Shown: piece after piece, positions 45,801-56,994 of the stretch
Layout: each line of letters begins with the position of its first letter
Position numbering within the stretch: position 1 is the stretch's first letter
Source of the DNA: Mytilus trossulus
Lineage: Eukaryota; Mollusca; Bivalvia; Mytilida; Mytilidae
DNA length: 64,000 nucleotides
Direction of reading: 5' to 3'
Assembly (NCBI RefSeq): GCF_036588685.1
Contig: NC_086384.1
Coordinates: 15,886,195-15,950,194, forward strand
Translations under genes and position numbers: made by a program
Notes under the pieces: model-generated
Told to the model about the DNA's origin: nothing
Database searches by the model: none
What the model saw: only the letters and a program-made list of their open reading frames with translations

Positions 45801-48596
45801 TCGACAGTTAGTCTAACCATTTTTTTGCCGTATACGTGAATTATTTTCCTACACAATTATCGAACAGAAATTGTAATGTGCTTTATTGCTGTCTAAATGT
45901 CTGGTGTTTGATTTTTGCAGTTGTAGCGCCGTCAGAGAACATATTGTAGTTCATCGATATTTAACTAATGAACCCTTCTCTTAACCAATGCTAGTGGCCA
46001 AATTTAACTTGCAGTTAAGTTAAGCTTTTATTCCGCGTTAAAGGGCTAGCGGTCACTGACGAGTATCACTAGTTCAAAAGAGAAATAACTATACATCGTT
46101 TATGTAAGTAAAGACAAAACAAATCCTTTTTCAAAGTTAGACATAGATCAACCATTCTCTCTGAATTAACAGAGAACGAAAGCTTCACCATTCTTTAATA
46201 AACAACGAATAATCTAATATTATAATTCTGAAAGAATTTTTGTAAAATGAATCTATTGCCCCTTTCAGAAACCTGGTGATAGAATTTCAATTTGCTCCAT
46301 TGACCATAAACTCGGGAACAAATTTCCAATCTGTGATGACTAATTGTTATCCATCGCCAACCTGTGACCCAAGCTTTGCACTCCTCATAGATAGATCCAA
46401 GTCACTCATTGGAATAAGGCTGTTGGTGAATTCGGTTAACAATACTGAAATGACAGTCAGTAAATGGATACTATACAAGGTAAACATAATTTATGTTTGT
46501 CTTCTGGCTCTCTTTTTGAGTTGTTTTATTTAGAAATATTTCAGAAGCAATAGTATTTATTTGAGAAAGAAAAACAGCTTAGGTATAACATAAATAATAA
46601 ATGATAATTCTTTTCCTACCAATATCATAGGGAACACAATGTTATAAAGCTAAGCCTTCTTTATGTGTACGGCATACACATGCTCTTTAATAAACGCATG
46701 TTATGGTCCAAGATGGCTTGTGTTTTGCAATTTTATAACGGACGTTTTGTTTTGAGTTCGGTATTTTTGTTATCATGTTAATAATTATCAAAGGTAACAG
46801 GATTATAATTTGTTACGCCATTTTATCAACTAAATATGTAAATGAATATTGTTCTATGCATGATAAGGTACAATCATGATGGAGAAAATTTACCCCAATG
46901 CCTATTAATTTTTTACGTATTCCTACATATACATAATAGTTATCAAAAGTACCAACCTGAGGATTATAATTTTATACGCCAGACGCGCGTTTCGTCTACA
47001 TAAGACTCATCAGTGACGCTCAGATCAAAATAGTTAAAAAGCCAAACAAATAAAAAGTTGAAGAGCATTGAGGACCCAAAATTCCAAAATGTTGTGCCAA
47101 ATACGGCTAAGGTAATCTACTCCTGGGGTAAGAAAATCCTTAGTTTTTCGAAAAATTCAAAGTTTTGTAAACAGAAAATCTATAAAATGACCATATAATT
47201 GATGTTCATGTCAACACCGAAGTGCTGACTACTGGGCTGGTGATACCCTCGGGGACGAAACGTCCACCAGCAGTGGCATCGACCCAGTGGTGTAAATAGT
47301 TATCAAAAGTACCAGGATTATAATTACTATTGAATTGTATGAAATACTGCATGAGCAGTGGTAATTCGAATTGTCCTAAATATTGGAGAAGACACTGCAG
47401 TCGAATCAAAACCAAGAACAAGATGACAAAAGAAAGCACAAAAAACACTTACAGGTTCATAGACAAATGGCGCATTACAACAGGACTTTTAGTAACGCTA
47501 ATAACTAATGGTTTAGCAATACTATTAACGGGATGATTCAAAAGATTTGAATTACTATGTCAAAAGTATTCTGTGCCTGTTTGGCTTCATATAATGATAT
47601 TTGATTAGTCTGTTTTAAATTATATATTTTGAGCTGAAAAGTTTTATATCATTTCAGGTAGAACAGACTAATACAGTACAAGTACATGTTAATCTACACG
47701 ATGTAGTATTCGAAGTTAACCAGATATCTATAGTTATACAACTCGATGGTAAGTGTTTAAATTTTAGTTGAGTTGTTTCATAATCTTTCTTTAAACAACT
47801 ACAAATTAAACAAAATTGTAGTCAACTTAGTATTATCTTTTCTTTTCTATTTTTTTTTTCCAAAAACATGTTTGAAATAAACTTTTCTGAATGCATATTA
47901 TCTCTTTGTTTGATGTGATTTAGCTTTTGATTTTGCAATTTGCTTAAGGACTTTCCGTTAAGAATTTTCCTCTGAGTTCAGTATTTTTGTTATGTTATTT
48001 TCCCCCACAAAGATTGTATCATATAGAAACTTTTATATTATATATACCTGATATTTAAAATGAATGTTTTTCAGGATCTATATTCAAAAGGCAGTCAGGA
48101 TTTGCTTTTGGTTTGGGTGGACCATATGACAGTTTCGAAGGATTCATGGATGAGGTAATTTCAATTGAAAGATCTTAGATTATTTTCACAATTTTAATTC
48201 GATCATTCTATTGATTCTAAAATTAAGGCGTCAGTAGTTTATCGCAGTTCAAAATGTCCTAAAAAGAAACAGATCTTAATTGGTAAAATTACAGAACGAA
48301 CAAAGATATTTTGTAAATCAAATTGAGTGTACTAAAAAAGTTTTAAAATTAAAAGATTTTCTTTCAAAATTGATGATAGATATAAAATTATTTTAGGAAA
48401 GGTCGAAAGTTTCTTCTGGAGTAGTTTTATAATTATTATTTTACTAAATAAATACAAATGAAGATATAAATAAATGCGGTATGAATGCCGAAGATATTTT
48501 TATTTATTTTGTAAATACAATATATTTAATACAACTTTGAAACAATAAATTGTAAAAGGGTGGTTTTCATTACAGATCAAAATATCATCTTGCTGA
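36829..48596 (+). CDS. Pif/BMSP-like shell matrix protein, 13 exons, about 657 aa
   Basis: Exons join in phase with GT-AG borders: 36829-36892, 39146-39700, 40839-40892, 41423-41455, 42250-42309, 42795-42839, 43713-43889, 44527-44715, 45318-45711, 46269-46479, 47658-47748, 48075-48154 and 48576-48596. The product has a signal peptide (1-20), VWA domain (about 30-205), Thr/Ser-rich linker (207-270), peritrophin-type chitin-binding domain (271-329), a second Cys-rich module (330-392), a third Cys-rich segment, and a laminin-G-like region (about 438-657). This order is that of the molluscan Pif family, secreted proteins that bind chitin and carbonate in the shell framework. Unlike pearl-oyster Pif it has no long acidic, Asp/Lys-rich region, so any mineral-binding role is uncertain. 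It has one VWA, where BMSP has several. Confidence 0.85.
37852..38502. mobile_element. 651-bp MITE flanked by TTAA, in intron 1 of the Pif-like gene
   Basis: The ends are GGGCATACGATACAGTT and its reverse complement AACTGTATCGTATGCCC, flanked by TTAA at 37848-37851 and 38503-38506. No ORF. The TTAA duplication points to piggyBac-like or Kolobok-like mobilisation. Confidence 0.85.
38975..39025 (+). repeat. SINE-like 3' tail (GCGGCGTAAAGC, then CAATC repeats)
   Basis: CTAATGCGGCGTAAAGCAAC followed by AATCAATCAATCAAT, a tail I associate with molluscan SINE-type repeats. The long open frame running from here into the VWA exon is intronic at its start. Confidence 0.5.
39146..39700 (+). CDS. Pif-like exon 2: von Willebrand factor A domain
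   Basis: The acceptor is TATTTTCAG and the donor AATT|GTAAGT, phase 1 in and out. The metal-ion-dependent adhesion site is complete: DGSQS (39-43), a Thr in NYGTSTHKA (about 110) and Asp140 in CITDG. The strand pattern LDLVFLLD, RVGIVEFG, TKVAVCITD and IHMFALGIG is typical. VWA domains in shell matrix proteins mediate protein-protein assembly. Confidence 0.95.
39726..39931. mobile_element. 206-bp MITE with TA duplication, in intron 2
   Basis: Inverted ends CTGTGGATTCATT and AATGAATCCACAG extend about 48 bp with mismatches (CGTTGG, TTTTCGTGGA) and are flanked by TA on both sides, which suits a Tc1/mariner-type MITE. Confidence 0.8.
40839..42839 (+). CDS. Pif-like exons 3-6: Thr/Ser linker cassettes
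   Basis: Four exons of 54, 33, 60 and 45 nt (40839-40892, 41423-41455, 42250-42309, 42795-42839) are all phase 1 to phase 1. They encode LNFGTTTATYKSTTPDDL, AIDRIDGTPIT, a TSATSTTNSVING block and a TSTTSNNVINDG block. The last two are similar, pointing to exon duplication. The composition suits an O-glycosylated, mucin-like spacer. Because every exon is symmetric, any could be skipped without a frameshift. Confidence 0.85.
41335..41401 (+). repeat. 34-bp tandem duplication before exon 4
   Basis: Two copies of AAATACGACATATGTATTAT with the following TGCC(G/A)TATAATC lie just upstream of the exon 4 acceptor. Confidence 0.85.
43205..43410. repeat. Diverged family D repeat in intron 6
   Basis: AAATGTTGTGCCAAATCTAG, GGCTGACGATAATC and GGAGACGAAACGTTTACCAC match, with changes, the copy at 46937-47330. 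Confidence 0.55.
43395..43605 (+). repeat. Family A diverged subfamily in intron 6
   Basis: Contains TTCGGTGTGAGCCAAGGCTC, GTTGAAGGCCGT and GGATGGAGAGTTGTCTC, the reverse of the copy at 26120-26470. Confidence 0.75.
43713..43889 (+). CDS. Pif-like exon 7: peritrophin-A type chitin-binding domain
   Basis: A symmetric phase-1 exon of 59 codons. FLPHPTDCDKYIET, a central YCPFGQFYNE and CVQPKHSTCKL give the Cys spacing and aromatic positions of type-2 chitin-binding domains (the C-x-K-Y/F, CPxGxxF and C-terminal C-x(5-7)-C pattern). Confidence 0.88.
44527..44715 (+). CDS. Pif-like exon 8: second Cys-rich chitin-binding-like module
   Basis: A symmetric phase-1 exon. It reads DLCRDKLTAPMKNNCRGYWV, then CLNGDTTGVCCPLGTGY and CKLGVCNSECPP. 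The C-x-GYW-x-C and CCPxGTGY spacing resembles a chitin-binding type-2 module. Confidence 0.8.
45318..48596 (+). CDS. Pif-like exons 9-13: Cys-rich segment and laminin-G-like C-terminus
   Basis: Exon 9 (45318-45711) starts with VCSLKPAANDP and a CSCS cluster, then SCTTNLYLTFDKSTDD, typical of a Pif-family laminin-G start. Exon 10 gives NLVIEFQFAPL and FALLIDRSK, exon 11 VQVHVNLHDVVFEV, exon 12 GFAFGLGGPYDSFEGFMDE, and exon 13 IKISSC plus TGA. FEGFMDEIKIS is the expected end of a laminin-G fold. Phases (2,0,1,0) chain without conflict. Confidence 0.82.
46935..47330. repeat. Mussel dispersed repeat, family D, in intron 10
   Basis: Core strings are ACGCCAGACGCGCGTTTCG, CATAAGACTCATCAGTGACG and GGGGACGAAACGTCCACCAG. 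Direct copies of ATAGTTATCAAAAGTACCA plus GGATTATAATT sit at both ends (46937-46970 and 47296-47328). Confidence 0.85.
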
Positions 48597-48926
48597 TTCG
48601 AGTCAAGATAATTGACATGATTTTGAGGGATTCAGGAGTGATGGTATGGACAAATGCAATGATGGAGGAATGTTAATTTCCTTTCCGATCTGATTCCCTT
48701 CACGGAAAGTATGTGGATAAAAGGATTGTTTTAAAAACACTTAATAGTGAAAGCAAGGGAAAAGTAATTGTGCGTTGGATACAAATTCGAAATGATACAT
48801 AGTTTTTTCATAGTGCTTTATTTATTATAGTTAACATATTAACTGTCTCAATTTGAATGCAGCATTTCATTTATAAGCATCAGTGTGTCATAATTGTTTT
48901 TTATAGGTTGTTCATGTATAATTGTA

Positions 48927-48932
48927 ATTAAA
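48927..48932 (+). terminator. Candidate poly(A) signal of the Pif-like gene
   Basis: ATTAAA about 330 nt after the TGA, followed by a T/G-rich stretch (TTTTTGTTGTTGG). Confidence 0.4.
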
Positions 48933-49196
48933 GGCTTAAATTTTTGTTGTTGGACTGTCTCCAACTGTCTCATTTTTACCTAAATTTTGTAAGACCAATG
49001 ACATGTGAAATATTTTAAACAACTCTTTCTTTTAAAAAACAATTATTATGTCAAAACCGATAAAAAGGTAGGTAAAAAATCACGAGATGAGGGTAAATTT
49101 GGACGTACAGCTTTTAAGTTTTTTCATGGGTCTTTAGAATTAAAACTTGATAATGTACCTTTTTGATTTTGTATATTACAACTCCTTATCCGTTTT

Positions 49197-49970
49197 TGGC
49201 TCATCTGGCCCGAAGGGCCAAGTGAGCTTTTCTCATTACTTGGCGTCCTGCGTCAGTCGTCCGTCGTTAACTTTTACAAAAATCTTCTCCTCTGAAACTA
49301 CTGGGCCAAATTTAACTAAACTTAGCCACAATCATCATTGGGGTATCTAGTTTTAAAAATGTGTCCGGTGATCCGGCCAACCATCCAATTTGGCGGTCAT
49401 GGCTAAAAATAGAAAATAGGGGGTAAAATGCAGATTTGGGCTTATAACTCTGAAACCAAAGCATTTAGAGCAAATCTGACACGGGGTAAAATTGTTTTTT
49501 CAAGTCAATATCTATCTGCCCTGAAATATTTTGATAAACTAGACAACCGTTTGATGGGTTGCTTCCCCCCCCCAATTTTGAAAGAAACTTTTGCCGTTTT
49601 TGGTAATTATCTTGAATACTATTGTAGATAGAGATAAACTGTAATTAGCAATAATGTTCAGCAAAGTAAGATCTACAATTAAATCAACATGACTAAAATG
49701 GTCAGTTGACCTCTTAAGGAGTAATTGCCCTTTATATTAATTTTTTTACCAATTTTTCATAAATTTGTGTAATCTTTTACAAAAATCATCTCCTCTGAAA
49801 CTATTGAGCCAATTTTAACCAAACTGGGCCACACTCATTATTGTAGTATATTGTTTAAAAAAAGTCAATATCTATCTGCCCTGAAATTTTTAGATGAATT
49901 TGACAACCGGTTGTTGGGTTGCTGCCCCCCAAACACCCCCCCCCCCCCACTTGGTATTTTTTAATGAGTT
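49197..49970 (-). mobile_element. Family C dispersed element
   Basis: Begins GGCTCATCTGGCCCGAAGGG, then TCTTCTCCTCTGAAACTAC and a second internal copy from about 49760. It ends in a C-rich AACACCCCCC tract. Open frames are repeat artefacts. Confidence 0.7.
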
Positions 49971-50245
49971 TTTGGTCATGGTAGTTTTTGATGAAGTTGA
50001 AGTCCAATCAAGTTGAAACTTAGTATATATACATGTTCCCTGTGATATGTTGTTTCTAATTTAAATGTCAAATTGGAGTTTTACGCCAACTTCACAGTTC
50101 ACTAAACACAGAAAATGATAGTGAGAGTGGGGCATCCGTGTACTATGGACACATTCTTGTTTCTATATAAAATGGAATGAAATATTTGTGCTATTTCAGA
50201 TTATTTGCCAGTCAGTAGTTTCAAAGACTATTACCTCGGTGAATA

Positions 50246-50830
50246 GTTTGATAAATGAAGGCAACAGTAGTATACCGCTGTTCAAACTCATAAATCCATG
50301 AACAAAAAACAAAATCGGGGTAACAAACTTAAACTGAGGGAAAGGCATTAAATATAACAGGAGTACAACGACACAATATCAAAATGTAACACACACAGCA
50401 ACGGACTTAACATTAGACAAAGTCCTATGAGAATAACAAATATAACATCAAAACCAAATACATGAATTTGGGATAGATAAGTACCGTGACACGTCTTACA
50501 GCAATGTGAATTCACATTCAAAAATAAGAGAAAACAAACGAAACATCGGAAACACAACGTTAAAATGTAACACATACAGAAACGAACTATTAAATAACAA
50601 TGGCCATATTCCTGACTTGGTACAGGACATTTTTAAAGGAAAACATGGTGGGTTGAATCTGGTTTTGTGGCATGCCAAACCTCCCTCTTTTATGGCCATG
50701 TGAAATATAACATTAAAATGCAGCACAACATTTCAGGACTAAAACATAAATAAATAGGAGAACAAAATTGACAAAGAAACACACGAATAATAGATAACAA
50801 AAGGCAACAAGTTTAAACATTTCAAAAGAC
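50246..50830. repeat. ~600-bp dispersed repeat
   Basis: Runs from GGCAACAGTAGTATACCGCT through ACTTAAACTGAGGGAAAGGC, AATGTAACACA (twice), TATTCCTGACTTGGTACAGG and TTTCAAAAGACATG. I recognise it as a common mussel repeat. Open frames here are not genes. Confidence 0.65.
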
Positions 50831-51696
50831 ATGTACTTTTTCATACTAATTTTTCTTTGGAAAACAATAAAGTCATTTATTTTGTTTTCATTTGTGCAAT
50901 GTTAAACTCTGAAATATTGTTAACGGTATAATCTCTATGTGTCTGTTGTCATAATTTCAGATTAATAAATTACTTACAATTAGAATAGAAAAAGAAAATA
51001 TATGCCACATATTTGAAGAACTAAAATAAATGTATGGTGTGTGTCTGTCTCATGGAAAATAGCAAAAGATGTAATCAATATATCAGGAACCAGCAAGAAG
51101 TTATAGCAAATGTCAAAATATTGATCGTCAAATAGTCCTGCCACCTTGACATCAATTTTAAGGAAATATCAAATCAAAAGACCCAAGATCTTTCACATGT
51201 ATGATAGAGAAGTGATACTGATTTCAAGGGTAAAAATCTTATAAAAGATCACAGAAACAGTTTGACTAAAATGCATCAAAAATCTTTTATAAATTCATTA
51301 TAATGAACATGACCTTGACCTCACCTTCCTCCAAATGGACCAAGAACTACATAAGATATAATTGGATCACTTCTGTCTAATTTGTCTGACACATCATTAA
51401 GGCCAAAACAACAATTTAGAACAACACATTTGTTTACATCTTGTATGGTTACAAAAGAATAAAGTTAACAAGAAAAAGTTTGGTGTTAAATTCTATAAGT
51501 GTGAGTGCTTGATTAGGCAGAGTCAATGGTTATATTGTCATGTGTCAAAAATCCTTTTATTTAGACGTGTCTTGAAAAAAACAAAAAAAAACATCTCAGA
51601 CATGGATAAATGAATAATCAGAATAAATATGAAAGGTCTTCCCATGACAAGTGGAAAGATCTAATAAAATAAGAAAAACAGAAATTATCACTTGTA
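50831..51696. other. Intergenic, nothing recognised
   Basis: 3' flank of the C1q gene. No supported feature. Confidence 0.4.
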
Positions 51697-51702
51697 TTTA
51701 TT
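51697..51702 (-). terminator. Poly(A) signal of the C1q gene
   Basis: AATAAA on the minus strand, 17 nt beyond the TAG. Confidence 0.5.
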
Positions 51703-51718
51703 TGCATTTCTTATTTAA

Positions 51719-52738
51719 CTAAATATAAACTGCTGAGAAATAGGTATAGCTGCCACCATATACTATATGTGAACCATGGCTTCTCACAGAAACTGTATCT
51801 CCTTCCTCAAGGTGTAGTACAGGATTGGCAGTTTGAGTTCCACCATTGATCATTGGGCCGTACAGGCTCATGAGGTAAACTCCATTTTTACTGATGTAAA
51901 CGTTTAATGCAGCACCACCCTTAGACATGACTGTTGCCGAAATTTGATATATTCCTGTCTTTGTTGCTGTAAATATTCCTGTCCTTGGACTATATCCTCT
52001 TCCTTGGTTCAAAATTACTGTGTCAAATTTAATTGTATTACCTTTTGAAAGAGTTAATGTTCTTTTCAATATTGCTGTAAAAGCGGGTCTTTCAATACAT
52101 CCCCCTGAAAAGTTAGAATGGTTGTAAATTGGGAAAATTGCATTGTTTGAAGGTCAGGCAAACCAATCCTTACTTAGAGGACTGTTACATTTTAATTTAG
52201 TGGATTGAGTCTGGAATCCATGTCTATATTTGTGATAAACATTACCTTATTCTGTTTAAGATGGCTCAACAAATGGAAGTTTTAAATGACTTTGACTGGC
52301 TATACAGCCCTTGCACTGTCCCCTTAATAAGATGGCTAGGGAAGTTTCCTCCAGCTTGAATTTTGACAAAGCAGATAACTATCAGTATAGATCTTTTATG
52401 AAATGTGCAAATTTGTGAGTAGAATGAACTTCTTGTGTAAGACTTTTGTTTTGATATAGAAAATGATGTACTTTATCATACTTACTGCTGTATTTTTTTT
52501 TCACTTTGCATCATGAGGGGAGGTAACTCAGATATAAGAGAAGATTTCTCAGATAAAGTAATTTTTAAAATAGAATGTGTTTCGATTTTCATTTTATTGT
52601 GTAGCAAGAAAACGAATCTGGTGACCCAATTTTTTGGTTTCACTGTAAATATAGAAACTTACCGGCTTCCATTTCTTTAGCAAGCATAACAGTTAACAAC
52701 AGACAGGTACTAAACACAAACATCTGGAAATTCATCAT
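51719..52738 (-). CDS. Secreted C1q-domain-containing protein, two exons
   Basis: Exon 1 (52738-52663) encodes a signal peptide, MMNFQMFVFSTCLLLTVMLA, ending at GCCG|GTAAGT. Exon 2 (52104-51719) follows TAACTTTTCAG in phase. The mature 130-residue chain is almost entirely one C1q domain: PAFTAILKRTLTL, FDTVILNQGRGYSPRTGIFT, TGIYQISATVMSKGG, LNVYISKNGV, HLEEGDTVSV and the terminal YTYFSAVYI, all hallmark strands. There is no collagen stalk. Stand-alone C1q proteins are greatly expanded in mussels and act as secreted lectin-like recognition molecules; the ligand here is unknown. Total 153 residues. Both ATGs at the start are plausible. Confidence 0.93.
52330..52645 (-). repeat. Dispersed repeat in the C1q intron
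   Basis: Shares AGAATGTGTT, ATATAGAAAATGAT, AGGGGAGG(T/C)AACT and TGTAGCAAGAAAACG with 57730-58055, in the same orientation and diverged. Confidence 0.7.
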
Positions 52739-52932
52739 GTTGAGCTTTTGGAACTGTGATATGAACTACGCAGTTTAGCTATATTATACTATTAGAATTC
52801 CTGCAACACCATATTATAATGAGGATATTGCATGTTAAACACTAGAACATATGTTAGGTATTCATTACACAAGTAAAAAAGTAAGAGTTTCACATTACCT
52901 TTTGAAAAAAAGGATGAATTTGTTCCCTGTTT

Positions 52933-53150
52933 AGCTCACCTGGCCCACAGGGCCAAGTGAGCTTTTCTAATCACTTGGCGTCCGTCGTCGTCCGTCGTCA
53001 TCGTTGTCGTTAACTTTTACAAAAATCTTCTCCTTTGAAACTGCTGGGCCAAATTTAATCATACTTGGCCACAATCATTATTGGGGTATCTAGTTTAAAA
53101 ATGTGTCCGGTGACCCGCCAAACCCAACAAAGTTGACCGCCATGGCTAAT
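52933..53150 (-). mobile_element. Family C element, partial
   Basis: Starts TAGCTCACCTGGCCCACAGG and follows the same order as 49197-49400 (CTTGGCGTCC, TTTACAAAAATCTTCTCC, GGGGTATCTAG). Truncated after the GCCATGGCTA block. Confidence 0.75.
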
Positions 53151-53224
53151 CAAAGCACTGTAAGTGCTGTAAGCAGTTAACAAAAAATCAAGGCAACCAT
53201 AATTATGAAATCTGGCAATATTGC

Positions 53225-54045
53225 TTCAATTTTTTCCCGCCTGTTTCCAAGTTCTCAAACAAGAGGGGTGGGGTGACCACAAGGACTCCCCCTATATTTC
53301 ATTTGATTTGTGATATAGTCCCATACATGAATATATATGGTTAAGGGGTGAGGATCTCAACTGTTTCTAAGTTCTCAAACAGGAGGATGTACAGTGACCC
53401 AAGGGACTCCCACTATAATTCATTTGATTTGTGAAATTGTCCCATACAGGAATATATATCATTATATGGTTTAAGGGTGGGGATCTCGACCGTTTTCAAA
53501 TTCTCAAACAGGAATGAGTAGAGTGGCCCCACGAACTTCAACTATATTTTATATGATTTTTTATATTGTCCCATACAAGAATATTCATTATGTAGGGGTG
53601 GGGACCAAGTTCTTATACAGGAGGGTGGGGTGACCCCCAGGGATGCCCCTTATATTTCATTTGATTTGTTATAGACATGTAGTCCAATACATGAGTTATA
53701 TATGGTTTAGGGGTGGGAATATCGACCGTTTCCTAGTTCTCAAGCAGGAGGGGGGATGACCATAAGGGACTCTCCCTTATTTTATTTTATTTATCATATT
53801 GTCCCATACATGAATAAATATGGTTTAGGGGTGGGAATCTCGACTGTTTCCAAGTTATAAAACAGGAATGGGTGGGTGATCCCAGGAACTTCCCCATATA
53901 TTTCATTTGATTAGTTATATAGTCCCATACATAAATGTATATGGTTGAGGTGTGGGGATCTCACCCTTTTCAAAGTTATCAATCAGGAAGGAGTAGAATG
54001 GACCAGAAGACTCCACCTATTATATCATATGATTTGCTTCGTTCA
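53225..54045. repeat. ~125-bp tandem repeat, about seven units
   Basis: Units restart near 53227, 53358, 53489, 53608, 53723, 53847 and 53966 with AAGTTCTCAAACAGGAGG. Each contains GGGACTCCC(C/A)CTATAT, ATTTCATTTGATTTGT and TCCCATACATGAATATATAT. Confidence 0.85.
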
Positions 54046-55039
54046 GGTATCATATAATCTAGTTGCACTATTTGTGAAAATAAAGGAAGAAACTTCCAGC
54101 TATTTTAACTGACCCATTAATTTGAGAAACAAATACCTATTGAAATTGCAGTAATATTTTTACACTTTAAAAGCATCTAACATGCATTACCAACATTTAT
54201 CACTGATAAAGAAAATTTATACTGTCACCAGGAATATACATATTGTTAGATAATCATATAAGTAGTACTAGTACTGTCACCTTGTATTGGATTTTGACGT
54301 TAAACATTAAAATTTAATTTGTCAAAAAGAACTTTTCAGTTTCTGTACAAAGTAGTTTCTGCTTTTCTTTCTTTTACAGGTATATTTTGGTTTCCAATTC
54401 TAGTGTTTATATTTATTTACCATACTAGCACATAGATGTATTTTGTCATCAGAATTACTCTTATCTGCTTCCGTAATCGGATCCGATATTGTAATTTGCC
54501 TTCTTATAGCAACCATTTTGTTTTCAATGTTGTTTTTGTCAGATACGATATTACTCGAATTGGAACATTATTTGTCGCCGATTTTCTGTATAAAGCTAGC
54601 GGTTGGACAAAATGATTATCGCTGTCGTGAATGATAATGATGAAAATAAGTTTTGAGATCGTCGAATACTATGGTAAACAGGTTTGCAAAGTGATTTTTT
54701 TCCGTCGGGCATATCGGGTGTAGCTAGTAACCAAGTCGAAAGTCCGACTGCAAAAGTGGAAGGTCGCAGACCTCGGACCACCACTAATTTGAACCTCAGC
54801 TTCCAAATTGAAAAGATACGAAAATGTTGACTTCTAATTCAAAATTGCCGCCAACAACACGAACAGTGGAACTATACTGACGTAGTTGACTACGCATTGC
54901 CGACAAACGATATACCTACGACTTTTGCCATTTGGGAAATCTAAACTACTTGTCTTTAGAGATTTTCGGCGATTACATATTTCATACATTTGTTCTTTAA
55001 CATCTTAACCAAAAGCCCAGGGGATAATAAACTACAAAA
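54046..55039. other. Intergenic, nothing firmly recognised
   Basis: No gene is supported. The 63- and 62-codon open frames near 54.5-54.8 kb lack splice and domain evidence. Confidence 0.35.
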
Positions 55040-55650
55040 GGATTTATGTACTTCTCATATATATGTTATGATGGAATGATACTAAACCCCTAACGGGAAG
55101 GATTGTGCCTGATATTCATATGATGAAATCATAATCTTTCAATCAGTTTAACTGAAGTCTGGAGCTGGCATGTCAGTTAACTGCTGGTAGTGTGTTGTTA
55201 TTTAAGTATTATTGTCATTTTGTTTATTTTCTTTGGTTACATCTTCTGACATCAGACTCAGACTTCTCTTGAATTGAATTGTAAATGTGCGTATTGTTAT
55301 GCATTTACTTTTCTACATTGGCTAGAGGTATAGGGGGAGGGTTGAGATCTCATAAACATGTTTAACCTCGCCGCATTTTTGCGCCTGTCCCAAGTCAGGA
55401 GCCACTGGCCTTTGTTAGTCTTGTATTTTTTTTATTTTAGTTTCTTGTGTACAATTTGGAAATTAGTATGGCGTTCATTATCACTGAACTAGTATATATT
55501 TATTTAGGGGCCAGCTGAAGGACGCATGCGGGTGCGGGAATTTCTCGCTGCATTGAAGACATTTGGGGACCTTCTGCTGTTGTGTTTTTTATATGGTCGG
55601 GTTGTTGTCCTTTTGACACATTCCCCATTTCCATTCTCAATTTTATCTAA
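55040..55650 (+). repeat. Family B dispersed repeat, long copy
   Basis: A ~610-bp unit: CTAACGGGAAGGATTGTGCC, GAGCTGGCATGTCAGTTAAC, ATTTTTGCGCCTGTCCCAAG, then the GGGCCAGCTGAAGGACGC core and TTCCCCATTTCCATTCTC end. It is nearly collinear with 60885-61500, which defines the full length of the family. Confidence 0.88.
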
Positions 55651-55859
55651 TGTGTTCTACTTCCTATGTGCAACTTCAAAACTTTTGTGTGATTCGACGA
55701 TCATTTAAGGTTTTTCTGGTCATATTTTTTGTAATCCAGAATTAAAAGTACGAAAAAACTGTCCAAATACTAGTAGTTATAAATAACATAATGTCCATCT
55801 AGAAAATGACAATGGCACGTATTACAGCATTTATTGGGAAGAATACAAATCTAGGGTGC

Positions 55860-56690
55860 TCGCATAAGGCAGCTTAACTGCCTTAAAATAGAACATAGGG
55901 GTAAAATAAATATGTTGGCTTATAACTCTGAAACCAAAGCATTTAGAGCAAATCTGACACCTGGTAAAATTGTTTATCAAGTCAAGATCTATCTGCCCTG
56001 AAATTTTCAGATGCATCAGACAACCGGTTGTTTGCTGCCCCTGAATTGGTAATTTTAAGGAAATTTTGCCGTTTTAGGTTATTATCTTGAACAGAATTAT
56101 AGATAGATTTAAATTGTAAACAGCAATAATGTTCAGCAAAGTAAGATCTACAAATAAGTCAAATGACCAAAATGGTCAGTTGACCCCTTAAGGAGTTATT
56201 GCCCTTTATAGTCAGGTTTAACAATTTTCATCAATTTTTTTGCTTAATTTTTGAAAATAATACTGTAATAGATTGATATATTATTATAGCAAGAGTGTTC
56301 AGTAAAGTAATATCTACAAACACATCACCATCACCAAAACACAATTTTGTCATGAATCTATCTGTGCAAAGTAAGATCAACAAATAAGTCAACATGACCA
56401 AAATGGTCAGTTGAGCCCTTAAGGAGTTATTGCCCTTTATAGTCATTTTTTTTAAACAATTTTCATGTATTTGGTAAATTTTGGTAAGTTTTTACAAATT
56501 ATTTTCCTCTGTAAGTATAGGGCCAAGTTCATTACAGATAGAGAAAATTGTAAGTAGCAAGAATGTTCGGTAAAGTAAGATCCACAAACACATCACCATC
56601 ACCAAAACACAATTTGAATCCATCTGTGTCCTTTGTTAAATATGCACATAGACCAAGGTGAGCGACGCAGGCTCTTTAGGGCCTCTAGTT
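55860..56690 (-). mobile_element. Family C element, long copy
   Basis: Collinear with the inner part of 49400-49740 (CTTATAACTCTGAAACCAAA, GCAAATCTGACACCTGG, CTTAAGGAGTTATTGCCCTT twice). It ends in AGGTGAGCGACGCAGGCTC. Confidence 0.7.
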
Positions 56691-56994
56691 TTGTTTGTTC
56701 TTCTGTTTCAAATCATAAAATGAGATACCTTTTCTATCAATGTTTGTAAATGTCTCTCTGACAAGTGGCATACTTTTGTTTAAAGCTTAGATTACAACAT
56801 GAACATGATGAAAACCTATTAAAAATTTTATAATGTTGATGTCATTGTAAATAAAATATGTATGTCTACCTTTCATTAAATCAATGTTAACATGTGCAAA
56901 ATTATTTTTGTTTGCCAACAAGCAACTGAGGAGACATGCATGAATAAATAAATGCAACAGTAGTATACCACTGAGACTTTTGATTGATGAAAAA

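Noticed and set aside
50348-50726. Overlapping 65-76 codon frames on both strands
   Set aside because: They fall inside a ~600-bp dispersed repeat.
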